NCBI RefSeq assembly: GCF_001653195.1
Contig: NZ_JXBB01000045.1
Coordinates: forward strand, 62,001-126,000
DNA from: Hydrogenibacillus schlegelii
GTDB taxonomy: Bacteria; Bacillota; Bacilli; Thermicanales; DSM-22653
Reading direction: 5' to 3'
Length of the DNA stretch: 64,000 nucleotides
In this document: one piece after another, positions 1-8,172 of the stretch
Layout of the letters: every line of letters begins with the position of its first letter
Position numbering within the stretch: the stretch's first letter is position 1
Position numbers and translations under genes: made by a program
The notes under the pieces: generated by a model
The model's database searches: none
What the model was told of the DNA's origin: nothing
Seen by the model: the letters and a program-made list of their open reading frames with translations, nothing else

Positions 1-269
1 GGACGGTTCAGACGTCGCTCGTTCTCGTCATCTTGCTTTCGGCGCTTTTCGGCGGCGTCCTCGTCGGCCTGTACGGCATCATCCGGCAGTACGTCCTCGA
101 GCGGGATCTCCGGGAGGCGCGAAAGGCGCTCGCTTCGCTCGAAGCGGAGCGAGACGCCCTCCAAGAAGAGCTCGGCGCCCTGCGGGCCCGGCTGGAGCAG
201 AAAGAGGCGGCCGAACGGGGAGCGGAAGCGTCTGACGATCCGGAAGGCGCGCTTCCCCGCCAGCCGTAA
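1..269 (+). CDS. LapA-domain membrane protein, 5' end outside window
   Basis: The reading frame is open from the first base to a TAA at 267-269, so the gene starts upstream of the window. The visible part has one hydrophobic membrane segment (LVLVILLSALFGGVLVGLYG), then a charged Arg/Glu/Ala heptad-like stretch that should form a coiled coil, and a short acidic tail. This is the layout of LapA-domain (DUF1049) proteins: small inner-membrane proteins with a cytoplasmic coiled coil, of uncertain function in Gram-positives. A TTG at 33 could be read as a start, but it would cut the membrane segment, so I treat the gene as partial. Confidence 0.6.
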   Translation, partial: TVQTSLVLVILLSALFGGVLVGLYGIIRQYVLERDLREARKALASLEAERDALQEELGALRARLEQKEAAERGAEASDDPEGALPRQP

Positions 270-415
270 AGCCCGCCGCTCCGCGGCGCGCATCCGGAGG
301 GGAGGTCGGCGGAAGGGGCGTGACCGGGCGGAGGACGCCGTCGGATCTTCAAAAGGGGACTTTCCGCCGGTCCGGATTCGGTCGAGGGCGTCGCTTGAAT
401 CCGCGCCTCCGCCGG

Positions 416-751
416 TCAGCGGCGATCCGCCCCGGAAAGGCGGGCGAGGTTTTTTTTGATTTCCCGATACAGGCGGAACGGTTTGGTCGTCATCCGGACG
501 GGAACGGTAAGGGCAAAGCGAAGCGCTCCGGTCGATTGCCATTCCGCCTGCAGGCGCTTCGGTTTGCTCCGGAGGCGTTCGAGGAGATCGCGGGAAAGGA
601 GCCACGTCGGGTCGACCGGTTTTCTCAGCGTGGCGCCGCATTCCGTGCACGTGACGCGAAGGAGGATGTCGCCGGCGTATTCGAGGGCGTGGGTCGTTTC
701 CCGACGACACCGGGGGCAGAAAAGCTCGGCGTCCAGCCGCTGAATGTTCAT
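416..751 (-). CDS. Small zinc-ribbon protein of the Bacillales 'bh protein' type
   Basis: The product is about 111 residues. Near the N-terminus are two Cys pairs (CPRC and CTEC) spaced as in a zinc ribbon. A basic C-terminal half follows, with the pattern 'RMTTKPFRLYREIKK'. The resemblance is to the short conserved Bacillus/Geobacillus proteins annotated as 'bh protein', whose role is unknown. I chose the ATG at 751 rather than the one 18 bases upstream because it has AAGGAGGTGG at good spacing. The gene points away from the pilT block and has its own TATAAT box upstream. Confidence 0.65.
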   Translation of the reverse strand: MNIQRLDAELFCPRCRRETTHALEYAGDILLRVTCTECGATLRKPVDPTWLLSRDLLERLRSKPKRLQAEWQSTGALRFALTVPVRMTTKPFRLYREIKKNLARLSGADRR

Positions 752-783
752 TCCGCCCACCTCCTTCATCCTTCCTCCACCCT

Positions 784-814
784 ATTATACCAGCGCGCCG
801 GAGGCGGGTGTCGA
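784..814 (-). promoter_or_regulatory. Sigma-A type promoter for the zinc-ribbon gene
   Basis: Read on the minus strand, a perfect TATAAT (784-789) lies about 30 bases before the start codon. The best -35 candidate is TCGACA (809-814) with a long 19-base spacer. The -10 is convincing and the -35 is weak. Confidence 0.4.
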
Positions 815-831
815 AAAGCCGGGGGATGGTC

Positions 832-1077
832 ATGCGCTTTAAGGCGGTGACGGTGTTCGTCAACGACGTCCCGATCGTCGTCAGCCACGACGCCCAGGTG
901 CGCCACGCGCTGATGGCGTACGATCCCGCGCTCTTCCGGCTCGTCCGGGACGGCCGGGCGGAGGTCACCGATGCGGACGGGCATCCGGTCGATCTCTTCG
1001 GCGCCGTCGGCGAGGGGTGGCGGTTTTACGTTCGGCTCGCTTCCGACCGGGAACGGCCGCCTGAAGAAGGGCGCTAG
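832..1077 (+). CDS. Small hypothetical protein
   Basis: An 81-residue product I do not recognise. It begins MRFKAVTVFVNDVPIVV and reads like a small beta/alpha fold with a Val-rich first strand and the motif 'DADGHPVDLFGAV'. There is no membrane segment and there are no cysteines. The ATG at 832 follows GGGGGATGGTC and is preferred over an in-frame ATG at 826. It lies directly upstream of pilT in the same direction. Codon third-position GC is typical of the neighbours, which supports a real gene, but no function can be assigned. Confidence 0.5.
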   Translation: MRFKAVTVFVNDVPIVVSHDAQVRHALMAYDPALFRLVRDGRAEVTDADGHPVDLFGAVGEGWRFYVRLASDRERPPEEGR

Positions 1078-1182
1078 AAAGGGCGCGAGGAGAAAACCGG
1101 CCGACGAACGGCGGTGGCCGGCGAAGATGGAGCGTTGATCGCCGAAATTGGAAGAAAGGAGCTCGGAAAGAAGAGGCGGGCC

Positions 1183-2295
1183 ATGGCGGCATTTCGACGG
1201 GAGACGGATGACATTCGGCGGGAGTCCGGCAGGGGGCCCCGGCCGCCGACGGAAAACCGGGTTTCGGGCTATCTTTCCCTCGGCGCCCGGCAGAAGGCCT
1301 CGGACGTCCATCTCGCCGCGGGGGAGCCGCCGGCGATCCGCCTGGACGGGGCGCTTCTCGTCCTTCCGGAGCCTCCCCTGACGGCGGCGGAGCTTTGGGC
1401 CTTCATCGAAGAAGCGCTTGACTCAAGCGGGCTTGCCCGGTTGCGGACGGAAGGTTCGATCGACGCGCCTTACGGGATCGAAGGCGTGGCGACCTTTCGG
1501 CTGAATATTTTTAAACAAAGGGGGGCGCCGGCCCTCGCCGCCCGCATCATCCCGGATCGGGTGCCGACCGTCGAGGAGCTCGGCCTCCCGGAGGCGGTCC
1601 GTTCGCTCGCCCGGCTTGAGGACGGCCTCGTCCTCGTCACGGGGCCGACGGGGAGCGGCAAGTCGACGACGCTGGCGGCGATCATCGAGACGATCAACCG
1701 CGAGGCGGCGCGGCACATCATCACGCTGGAAGATCCGATCGAATACGTCTTCGAAAACCACCGCTCCCTCATTCGTCAGCGGGAGATCGGGCGGGACGCG
1801 ACAAGCTTTGCGGCGGCGCTCCGGGCGGCGCTCCGACAGGATCCGGACGTCATCCTCGTCGGCGAGATGCGGGACCTCGAGACGATCGCGACGGCGCTCA
1901 CCGCCGCCGAGACGGGGCACTTCGTCCTTTCGACGCTGCACACGAAAAACGCCGCCCAGACGATCGACCGGATCATCGCCGTCTTCCCGGCGGCGCAGCA
2001 GAACCAGGTCCGGCAGCAGCTTTCGGCGACGCTCCGGGCCGTCGTCGCCCAGCGCCTTTTGCCGAGGCGGGGTGGCGGGCGGGTGGCCCTCGTGGAAGTC
2101 CTCATCAACACGCCGGCGGTGGCCAATCTCATCCGTCAGCAAAAAACGCACCAGATCCCGAGCCTGATGCAGACCGGGACGGCGTACGGGATGCAGACGT
2201 TCGAACGGGCGGCCCGGAAGCTGATCGAGGCCGGGGCGGTGGACCCGGCGCACCTCAGGCCGTATCTCGCCCCGGCCGGCGTCGACGAAGTATAA
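1183..2295 (+). CDS. pilT: PilT-family retraction ATPase
   Basis: A hexameric secretion ATPase of the PilT/PilU branch that powers retraction of type IV pili at the cytoplasmic face. The 370-residue length is normal for PilT. Motifs appear in the expected order: N-terminal 'ARQKASDVHLAAGEPP', Walker A 'GPTGSGKST', Asp box 'EDPIEYVF', Walker B 'ILVGEMRDLET', His box 'STLHTKNAAQTIDRI' and a C-terminal 'YGMQTFERA'. I chose the ATG at 1183 because it follows AAGAGGCGGG; an in-frame GTG at 1114 would add 23 residues without similarity. In many thermophilic Bacillales a pilus cluster sits just upstream of spoIIB/maf, so the rest of the pilus genes may lie left of the window. Confidence 0.88.
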   Translation: MAAFRRETDDIRRESGRGPRPPTENRVSGYLSLGARQKASDVHLAAGEPPAIRLDGALLVLPEPPLTAAELWAFIEEALDSSGLARLRTEGSIDAPYGIEGVATFRLNIFKQRGAPALAARIIPDRVPTVEELGLPEAVRSLARLEDGLVLVTGPTGSGKSTTLAAIIETINREAARHIITLEDPIEYVFENHRSLIRQREIGRDATSFAAALRAALRQDPDVILVGEMRDLETIATALTAAETGHFVLSTLHTKNAAQTIDRIIAVFPAAQQNQVRQQLSATLRAVVAQRLLPRRGGGRVALVEVLINTPAVANLIRQQKTHQIPSLMQTGTAYGMQTFERAARKLIEAGAVDPAHLRPYLAPAGVDEV

Positions 2296-2334
2296 GCCGG
2301 GCGCGACGAGCGCGAGCAAAAATCGGCGGGCACG

Positions 2335-2363
2335 GCATATTCTCCCGACGCCGGACATACGGT
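2335..2363 (+). promoter_or_regulatory. Sigma-E-like sporulation promoter ahead of spoIIB-like gene
   Basis: GCATATT (2335-2341), then 14 bases, then CATACGGT (2356-2363). This is very close to the mother-cell sigma-E consensus (KMATATT, 13-15 bases, CATACANT). It ends 33 bases before the ATG at 2397. This is sequence-based recognition only. Confidence 0.55.
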
Positions 2364-2396
2364 AAAGCAACGATGTCCGGAACAGGGGGAAGGCGG

Positions 2397-3917
2397 ATGA
2401 CGAAGCCGCGTCTTTGGATCGGGAGCAAATCGGACGGACAAGCCCCGACCCGCCGGAAGGGGAAAGAAGCGGACCGCCCGACGCCCGACCGGCCGGGGAC
2501 GGTCGGGGTGGAGCGGCCGGTGGAACCGGCACGGGAAGGCAGAGCGGAAAGCGGCCGGTCGGAAGGCGCCGGAGCGGCCGGCGAGGCGGCCTACGGCCCG
2601 CCGCCGGCCGGGGCGAGGACGGCCGGAGCCGACAAGGCGCCGCGGGCCCCCGGGAAGGCGGCGCCGGCCGGCGGTGAGGCGCGCTCCGGCGGCGGGTCGG
2701 GCGACGGCCGTCCGGATCGGTCCGGCGTGCCCTTTAAGACGCAGGTTTACGCCAAGTGGTTCGGCGGCGGGGCGGCCGGTCCGGCGCGCCCGGATGGGCC
2801 CCGCCAGGGCGGAATCGCCCCGGAGGAACGGGCGACCGACCGGTCGATGGCGGCGGGGGACGATCCGGTCCGGATGAAAGCGACGTCGGCTGTACCGACG
2901 GCCGGCGGATCGGCGTTCCGGAGCGCCGGGGGAGCGCGGGATAGAGCGCCGGGGCCGGACCCGGACGGCCCGGAGGCCCGGGGCGATCGCTTCGTCCGAC
3001 GGGATCGGTGGACGATGGAAGGACCGGCGGGTCCCGTCCGACGCGGGACGTTCGTCCCCTTTCGGCCGGCCCGCCGGCCCCGCGCCCGCCTTCGGGGGGC
3101 GGCCGGCGTCGTTTTGTCCCTCGTCTCGGCCCTCGTCCTCGGGGGGCTCTTCGGGTACGCCCTGCTCTGGTTCGTCTTCGGGGACGGCGGCCCGGTCGCC
3201 CGCTCGCCGTCGACCGGGCCCGAGGCTTCGTCGGACGTCCGCTCCGTCGAGCGACCGGAGCGGAGCGGGCTTCCCGGCGCGGAGGCGGCGGACGGCTTTT
3301 TGCCGAAGCTCGTTTTTTATGCGGTTCAGGGCGGCGTCTTCCGCGATCGGGCCGGGGCGGCGCCGCTCATCGAGACGGCCAAAACCCGGTCGATTCCGGC
3401 GGCGGTCGTCGATGGGGATCCCCTGCGGGTGTTTTTCGGCGTCGCCTACCGGGAAGACGACGCGATGAAGCTGGCCGCCTATTATGCCGGAAAGGGCGTC
3501 GACGTCTACGTCCGACCGTACGACTTAACCGGCGGGGCAATGTCCGAAGCCGTCCCCGGGGACGTCCGGAAGCTGATCGGGTCGTTTCTTACGCACGGCC
3601 TGTACCTGTTCGACTTAAGCGGCCGCTGGACCGCCGAAGGCTTAAGCACGCCGGTCGAAATCGGCGATCCGGCGTGGCAGGCGTTTCGGGAGACGCACGG
3701 CCGTTTCCTCGACGAAGGAAGCCGGCTCAAGGCGCATCTCCCGGCGCCGGCTTCGGCCGACGTGGAGGCGATGACCCAGGCGTTGAATGCGGCGGTGATG
3801 GGCCTCGTGGAGTATCTGAAGGCGCCGAGCGACGCCTACCTCCTCGCCAACGAGGAGGCGCGCCTCCGGTATTTTCAGGCGCTCCGGTCGCTTTACGATC
3901 ACCTCCGGGCCCGCTGA
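2397..3917 (+). CDS. spoIIB: SpoIIB-like SPOR-domain sporulation protein
   Basis: About 506 residues. The first ~230 are Gly/Pro/Arg/Ala-rich and probably disordered. A single membrane helix follows (about residues 236-262, 'VVLSLVSALVLGGLFGYALLW'), then an extracytoplasmic region with a SPOR-like fold around 'FYAVQGGVFRDRAGAAPLIE'. SPOR domains bind denuded glycan at septa, and SpoIIB in B. subtilis helps septal thinning and engulfment. The assignment rests on domain order and on position immediately before maf, as in B. subtilis. The ATG at 2397 follows GGGGGAAGGCGG. The disordered N-terminus is much longer than in B. subtilis SpoIIB. It may not be a one-to-one functional equivalent. Confidence 0.65.
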   Translation: MTKPRLWIGSKSDGQAPTRRKGKEADRPTPDRPGTVGVERPVEPAREGRAESGRSEGAGAAGEAAYGPPPAGARTAGADKAPRAPGKAAPAGGEARSGGGSGDGRPDRSGVPFKTQVYAKWFGGGAAGPARPDGPRQGGIAPEERATDRSMAAGDDPVRMKATSAVPTAGGSAFRSAGGARDRAPGPDPDGPEARGDRFVRRDRWTMEGPAGPVRRGTFVPFRPARRPRARLRGAAGVVLSLVSALVLGGLFGYALLWFVFGDGGPVARSPSTGPEASSDVRSVERPERSGLPGAEAADGFLPKLVFYAVQGGVFRDRAGAAPLIETAKTRSIPAAVVDGDPLRVFFGVAYREDDAMKLAAYYAGKGVDVYVRPYDLTGGAMSEAVPGDVRKLIGSFLTHGLYLFDLSGRWTAEGLSTPVEIGDPAWQAFRETHGRFLDEGSRLKAHLPAPASADVEAMTQALNAAVMGLVEYLKAPSDAYLLANEEARLRYFQALRSLYDHLRAR

Positions 3918-3976
3918 TCCGGCCGGAGAAGATCGGCGGGGATCTTCGGCCAACTCTTCGGCGAAAAAAGCGAAAG

Positions 3977-4037
3977 AAACGGCGGCGTCCAGGACGCCTC
4001 AGGGGGCGGTGGGTTGGCCGAAGACCCGCCGCCGTTT
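3977..4037 (+). terminator. Possible terminator between spoIIB and maf
   Basis: An 11-base perfect inverted repeat, AAACGGCGGCG (3977-3987) and CGCCGCCGTTT (4027-4037), encloses a 39-base loop that itself contains GC-rich complementarity. The following T-run is short (GTTTGTCTT), so efficiency is doubtful. The right arm overlaps the -35 of the maf promoter. Confidence 0.35.
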
Positions 4038-4065
4038 GTCTTGGGACGACGGATTTCGATATAAT
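4036..4065 (+). promoter_or_regulatory. Sigma-A promoter for maf
   Basis: TTGTCT (4036-4041), 18-base spacer, TATAAT (4060-4065), 34 bases before the maf start. The -10 is a perfect match in an otherwise GC-rich region. Confidence 0.6.
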
Positions 4066-4099
4066 AAACCTGATTGCCCTGCGAAACGGGGGTGTCCCG

Positions 4100-4747
4100 A
4101 TGACGGTGCGATCGTCCGGCCTTCCGCCGGTCGTCCTCGCCTCCGGTTCTCCCCGGCGGTCGGCGCTTCTCGCCATGGTCGGCGTGCCCTTTGACGTGCT
4201 TCCGGCCGACGTCGACGAAGCCTTTTTGCCGGGCGAGGAAGCGGAGGCGGCCGCCGTCCGCCTGGCCCGGCTCAAAGGGGAGGCGGCCCGCCGGCAGCGC
4301 CCCGACGCCCTCGTCCTCGCCTTCGACACGATCGTCGCGCTCGAGGATCGCCTGTTCGGCAAACCGCGGGACGGCAAAGAAGCGGCGGAGATGCTGCGGG
4401 CGCTCTCGGGCCGGACGCACCGGGTCGTGACGGGGCTCTATGCGGCCCTGGGCGGGCGGGTCGAGACGGCGGCGGAGGTGGCCCGGGTGACGATGGTGCC
4501 GCTTTCGGAGGACGTCATCCGGACGTACGTCGCGACCGGCGAACCGATGGACAAATCCGGCGCCTACGCGGTGCAGGGCCGGGCGGCGCTCTTCGTCGAG
4601 CGGATCGACGGGGACTACACGAACGTCGTCGGGTTGCCGCTTTTTGCGCTCCGGGGGCTCGTCCGGCGGCTCGGAATCGACCTCGCCGACTACTGGACGG
4701 TTCGGTCGGTGGCCGAGGTCGGGGGGGCGTCGCCTCAGAACGGCTGA
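4100..4747 (+). CDS. maf: Maf nucleotide pyrophosphatase
   Basis: A 215-residue Maf/HAM1-fold house-cleaning pyrophosphatase that hydrolyses non-canonical or selected NTPs (dTTP/UTP in many YhdE-type members) to the monophosphate. In B. subtilis Maf is linked to septum inhibition. Visible motifs: 'LASGSPRRSALL' at the N-terminus, 'ADVDEAFLPGE', 'LAFDTIVAL', 'GKPRDGKEAAEML', 'GYA/KSGAYAVQGRAALFV' and the C-terminal 'GDYTNVVGLP'. The ATG at 4100 follows a GGGGGTG site; the open frame runs far upstream but only as overlap with the previous gene. It lies 5' of radC, as in Bacillus. Confidence 0.93.
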   Translation: MTVRSSGLPPVVLASGSPRRSALLAMVGVPFDVLPADVDEAFLPGEEAEAAAVRLARLKGEAARRQRPDALVLAFDTIVALEDRLFGKPRDGKEAAEMLRALSGRTHRVVTGLYAALGGRVETAAEVARVTMVPLSEDVIRTYVATGEPMDKSGAYAVQGRAALFVERIDGDYTNVVGLPLFALRGLVRRLGIDLADYWTVRSVAEVGGASPQNG

Positions 4748-4857
4748 CCGCGGCCGGTTCGGCGGAGGCGCTTCGGCGTCCATCCGTCGGGTCGCCGGTC
4801 ACCGGCGGGACCGCCGCAACGGGATTTTGGAACATCGGCCGGAAGGGCGGTGAGGCG

Positions 4858-5562
4858 GTGGCGGGCGAGGGGCTTCGCATGCGGGAGGTGCCGGAGGAGG
4901 CGCGCCCGCGGGAGCGGCTTCTCCGGTACGGGGCGGAGGCGCTTTCGGATGTGGAGCTCGTGGCGATCATGCTGCGCACCGGCGTCCGGGGCGAAAGCGC
5001 CCTCCGGCTCGCGGAACGGGTGCTCGCCGCCGCCGGCGGCCTTCGGGAGCTTCTTGGAATGGGCATCGAAGAACTCGCCGCGATCCGCGGTGTCGGGACG
5101 ACAAAGGCCGTGCAGCTTCTTGCGGCCTTCGAGCTGGGGCGTCGCCTCGCCCGGGAGCTCCCGCGGCCCTACGTCGTCCGTTCCGCCGCCGACGCCGCCC
5201 GCCTGCTCATGGACCGGCTCCGGTATCTCGCCCAGGAGCATTTCGTCGTCCTGTTCCTGAATGCCAAATACGAACTGATCGGCGATAAAACGATCTTCAT
5301 CGGCACGCTGGACGCTTCCCTCGTGCACCCGCGGGAGGTGTTCCGGGAGGCGATCCGGCGGAGCGCCCACAGCATCATTCTCGCCCATAACCATCCGAGC
5401 GGGGATCCGACGCCGAGCGCGGAAGACGTCCGCGTCACGGGACGCCTCGTGCAGGCCGGACGCCTCCTCGGCATCGAGGTGCTCGACCACATCATCATCG
5501 GCGACGGCGTCTTTCGGAGCCTCCGGGAAGACGGCTGGCCGGTGGAGGCGGAGCGTTTCTGA
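4858..5562 (+). CDS. radC: RadC/JAB-domain protein
   Basis: A 234-residue protein with an N-terminal helix-hairpin-helix region ('GMGIEELAAIRGVGTTKAVQL', split as GMGIEELAAI and RGVGTTKAVQL) and a C-terminal JAB metalloprotease-like domain with the zinc motif H177-N-H179-P-S-G-D183. Length and motifs match the RadC/YsxA family, whose real activity is unresolved; the old DNA-repair role is not well supported. The GTG at 4858 gives a start with AAGGGCGGTGAGGCG ahead of it; the ATG at 4879 (MREVPEEARPRERL) matches the family N-terminus equally well. It sits between maf and mreB as in B. subtilis. Confidence 0.92.
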   Translation: MAGEGLRMREVPEEARPRERLLRYGAEALSDVELVAIMLRTGVRGESALRLAERVLAAAGGLRELLGMGIEELAAIRGVGTTKAVQLLAAFELGRRLARELPRPYVVRSAADAARLLMDRLRYLAQEHFVVLFLNAKYELIGDKTIFIGTLDASLVHPREVFREAIRRSAHSIILAHNHPSGDPTPSAEDVRVTGRLVQAGRLLGIEVLDHIIIGDGVFRSLREDGWPVEAERF

Positions 5563-5697
5563 TCGCCTTTTCGTCCGGCGCGACCGGAATCGAGGCGCGA
5601 CCGGACGCCGTGCGGCGCCGGTTCCGGCGCCGTGCGGCGTCCGAGCGGGTGAGAACCCGGAAGGCGAGCTTGAGCCTGGAAGGAAGGATGAACGCTG

Positions 5698-6747
5698 ATG
5701 CTGTTTGCCATCGCCCGGGACATGGCGATCGACCTCGGGACGGCCAACACCCTCGTCTACGTTAAGGGAAAAGGGATCGTCGTCAAGGAGCCGTCGATCG
5801 TCGCCGTCAACACGAAGACGGGGACGATCGAGGCCGTCGGCAACGAGGCGAAGCAGATGGTCGGCCGCACCCCGTCCAACATCGTCGTCAAGCGGCCGAT
5901 GAAAGGCGGCGTCATCGCCGATTTTGAAACGACGCAGATGATGCTTCGCTATTTTATCCAGAAGGCCCAGCGGACCAAGGGGCTCATCAGCCGGCGGCCG
6001 AACGTCATGGTCTGCGTCCCGTACGGGGTGACGCCGGTCGAAAAGCGGGCGGTGGAGGAGGCGGCCCGGGAGGCGGGTGCCCGGGAGGCGTGGACGATCG
6101 AAGAGCCGTTTGCGGCGGCGATCGGGGCGAACCTTCCGGTGTGGGAGCCGACGGGGAGCATGGTCGTCGATATCGGCGGCGGGACGACGGAGGTGGCGAT
6201 CATTTCGCTCGGCGGCATCGTGACGAGCCGTTCGGTCCGGACCGCCGGCGACGAGATGGACGAGGCGATCATCCAGCACATCAAACGGCGTCACAACCTC
6301 CTCATCGGCGAGCGGACGGCGGAAGATCTGAAACTGGAAATCGGCGCCGCCCGGCCGCCGCGGAAGGAGGCGACGATGAGCATCCGGGGACGGGATCTCA
6401 TCACGGGGTTGCCGAAGACGATCGAGGTGACGGCGTCCGAAATTGCCGAAGCCCTGGCGGAAGTCGTGGCGACGATTGTCGATGCGGTGAAGACGACCCT
6501 GGAACAGAGCCCGCCGGAGCTCGCGGCGGACATCATGGACCGGGGGATCGTCCTCACCGGCGGCGGAGCGCTCCTTCGGGAGCTCGATCAGCGGTTGTCG
6601 GAAGAGACCGGGCTCCCGGTCTTTGTCGCGGAAAACCCGCTGGAGTCGGTCGTCATCGGGACCGGGCGGGCGCTTGAAAACCTCGACCTGTACCGGAAGC
6701 ATTTTTTTGAGCCGAAAAAGGCGGGGAAGCGGTCTTTCTCCGGCTGA
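5698..6747 (+). CDS. mreB: Rod shape-determining protein MreB
   Basis: A bacterial actin of 349 residues that polymerises on the membrane and guides the rod-type elongation complex. Actin-fold nucleotide motifs are visible: phosphate-1 '[12 protein letters not shown]', phosphate-2 '[13 protein letters not shown]' and the adenosine motif '[15 protein letters not shown]'. The N-terminal '[14 protein letters not shown]' is a typical Gram-positive MreB beginning. The start follows GGAAGGATG. First gene of the mreBCD-PBP2 group; the 135 bases before it carry GC-rich inverted repeats but no clear promoter. Confidence 0.97.
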   Translation: MLFAIARDMAIDLGTANTLVYVKGKGIVVKEPSIVAVNTKTGTIEAVGNEAKQMVGRTPSNIVVKRPMKGGVIADFETTQMMLRYFIQKAQRTKGLISRRPNVMVCVPYGVTPVEKRAVEEAAREAGAREAWTIEEPFAAAIGANLPVWEPTGSMVVDIGGGTTEVAIISLGGIVTSRSVRTAGDEMDEAIIQHIKRRHNLLIGERTAEDLKLEIGAARPPRKEATMSIRGRDLITGLPKTIEVTASEIAEALAEVVATIVDAVKTTLEQSPPELAADIMDRGIVLTGGGALLRELDQRLSEETGLPVFVAENPLESVVIGTGRALENLDLYRKHFFEPKKAGKRSFSG

Positions 6748-6758
6748 AGCGGGAGGGC

Positions 6759-7646
6759 ATGCGTGTGCCGCGCTTGGGCCGCCTGCTGATCGTCTTTTTT
6801 TTCGCCGCCGCCCTCCTGGCGGCGTCCCTCGCTTTTACGCCGGTGCCCCGCGGCGCCCTTTCGCTTCCGGAGCGGATGATCAAAGACGTTGCGGGCTTCG
6901 GCGCCTGGGCGCTTTCGGCGCCGGCCGGGTGGGTGAAGGGCTGGGCGAAGCGCCTGGCCGATCTGAAGGACACCTATGCGGAAAATGCCGCGCTCAAGCG
7001 GTCGCTCGTCTCCTATGCCCGGCTGAAAGCGGACTACGATCTCCTCAAGGCGGAAAACGAACGGCTTCGGGCGCTTCTCGACCTGAAGTCGACGAGCCGG
7101 GATTATGCGCTGCTGGCGGCGGAGGTCATCGGCCGGGAAGAAGAGACGTGGATGCGGTCGCTCGTCGTCGGTCGCGGCGAGACGGACGGCGTCCGGCCGA
7201 AGGAGGCGGTGCTCGCCTCCGGCGGCGCCCTCGTCGGCGTGGTGGAACGGGTCGGCGCCTTCACGAGCGACGTCCGCCTGATCACCGACCTCGAGGGGGC
7301 GCTCAACATCGCGGCGATGACGGTCGGTCCGACCCCCGCTTACGGCGTCATCGACGGCTACGACGCCGAGCGGGGCCTTCTTGCGATGAGCAAGATCCCC
7401 CTCGACGTCGACGTCCCGCTGGGGAGCACCGTCGTCACGTCGGGGCTGGGCGGCGTGCTGCCGAAAGGGCTCCTCATCGGCCGGGTCGAACGGGTCGTGC
7501 CGGCGGCCGACATGCTCACCCGAACGGCGTACGTCAAACCGGCGGCGGATCTGTATCATCTGGACTGGGTCCTCATCGCCCGGCGGCTCGATCGGGCGGT
7601 CGAGACCGGGGGCGGCCGATCGGCGGAAGGGGGCGCCGGGCGGTGA
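6759..7646 (+). CDS. mreC: Rod shape-determining protein MreC
   Basis: A 295-residue bitopic protein with a short cytoplasmic N-terminus, one membrane helix ('LLIVFFFAAALLAASLAF'), a coiled-coil stretch around 'LKADYDLLKAENERLRALLDL' and a C-terminal double beta-barrel ('GGALVGVVERVGAFTSDVRL', 'TSGLGGVLPKGLLIGRV'). It links MreB to the PBP2/RodA synthase outside the membrane. It starts 12 bases after mreB and its TGA overlaps the GTG of mreD. Confidence 0.95.
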   Translation: MRVPRLGRLLIVFFFAAALLAASLAFTPVPRGALSLPERMIKDVAGFGAWALSAPAGWVKGWAKRLADLKDTYAENAALKRSLVSYARLKADYDLLKAENERLRALLDLKSTSRDYALLAAEVIGREEETWMRSLVVGRGETDGVRPKEAVLASGGALVGVVERVGAFTSDVRLITDLEGALNIAAMTVGPTPAYGVIDGYDAERGLLAMSKIPLDVDVPLGSTVVTSGLGGVLPKGLLIGRVERVVPAADMLTRTAYVKPAADLYHLDWVLIARRLDRAVETGGGRSAEGGAGR

Positions 7647-8170
7647 AAGGGGGAGCGACGGCGTTCGTTTTTTTTCTCGCCATCGTCGCCGACCTTGCCA
7701 TTCCGTCGATCGTCGTCCCGGGCTCGATCCTTGCCGCGTACCCGGTTCAGCCGCGCTTTTTTCTCGCCGCCCTCACGCTGTACGCCGCCTTCCGCGGCTC
7801 CAGAGCGGGGGCCGCGGCCGGGGCCCTTGGCGGGGCCGTCATCGACGTCGCCTTTGGCCGGGCGTTCGGTCCGAACGCGCTCTTTTATGCCGCATGGGGG
7901 GGAGTGGCGGGCGAGGCGCGGCGGGCCGTATACCGGAACGCCTTTACCCTGTCGGGGATCGGCGCCGTCGGGGCGGTGCTGTATGATGTCTATTTTTTCG
8001 GTCTCTTTCGCCTCTTCCGCTGGACCGAAGCGAGTTGGGATACGCTTTTCTTTCATCAGGCGCTCTGGGAGTTCTGGCTGACGGCGGCGGTGGTGGCCCT
8101 CGGGTACGGGCCGGCGCGGCGCTGGGAAGCGGCCGGCGGTGGGCCCGACGGCGGCGAGGAGGGGACTTAA
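7643..8170 (+). CDS. mreD: Rod shape-determining protein MreD
   Basis: A 175-residue integral membrane protein with about five hydrophobic segments, starting 'VKGGATAFVFFLAIVADL'. It completes the MreBCD elongasome module. The GTG start overlaps the mreC stop (GTGA), implying translational coupling. The motif 'GALGGAVIDVAFGRAFGPNA' matches the typical MreD central loop. The stop lies two bases before the next start. Confidence 0.9.
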   Translation: MKGGATAFVFFLAIVADLAIPSIVVPGSILAAYPVQPRFFLAALTLYAAFRGSRAGAAAGALGGAVIDVAFGRAFGPNALFYAAWGGVAGEARRAVYRNAFTLSGIGAVGAVLYDVYFFGLFRLFRWTEASWDTLFFHQALWEFWLTAAVVALGYGPARRWEAAGGGPDGGEEGT

Positions 8171-8172
8171 GG

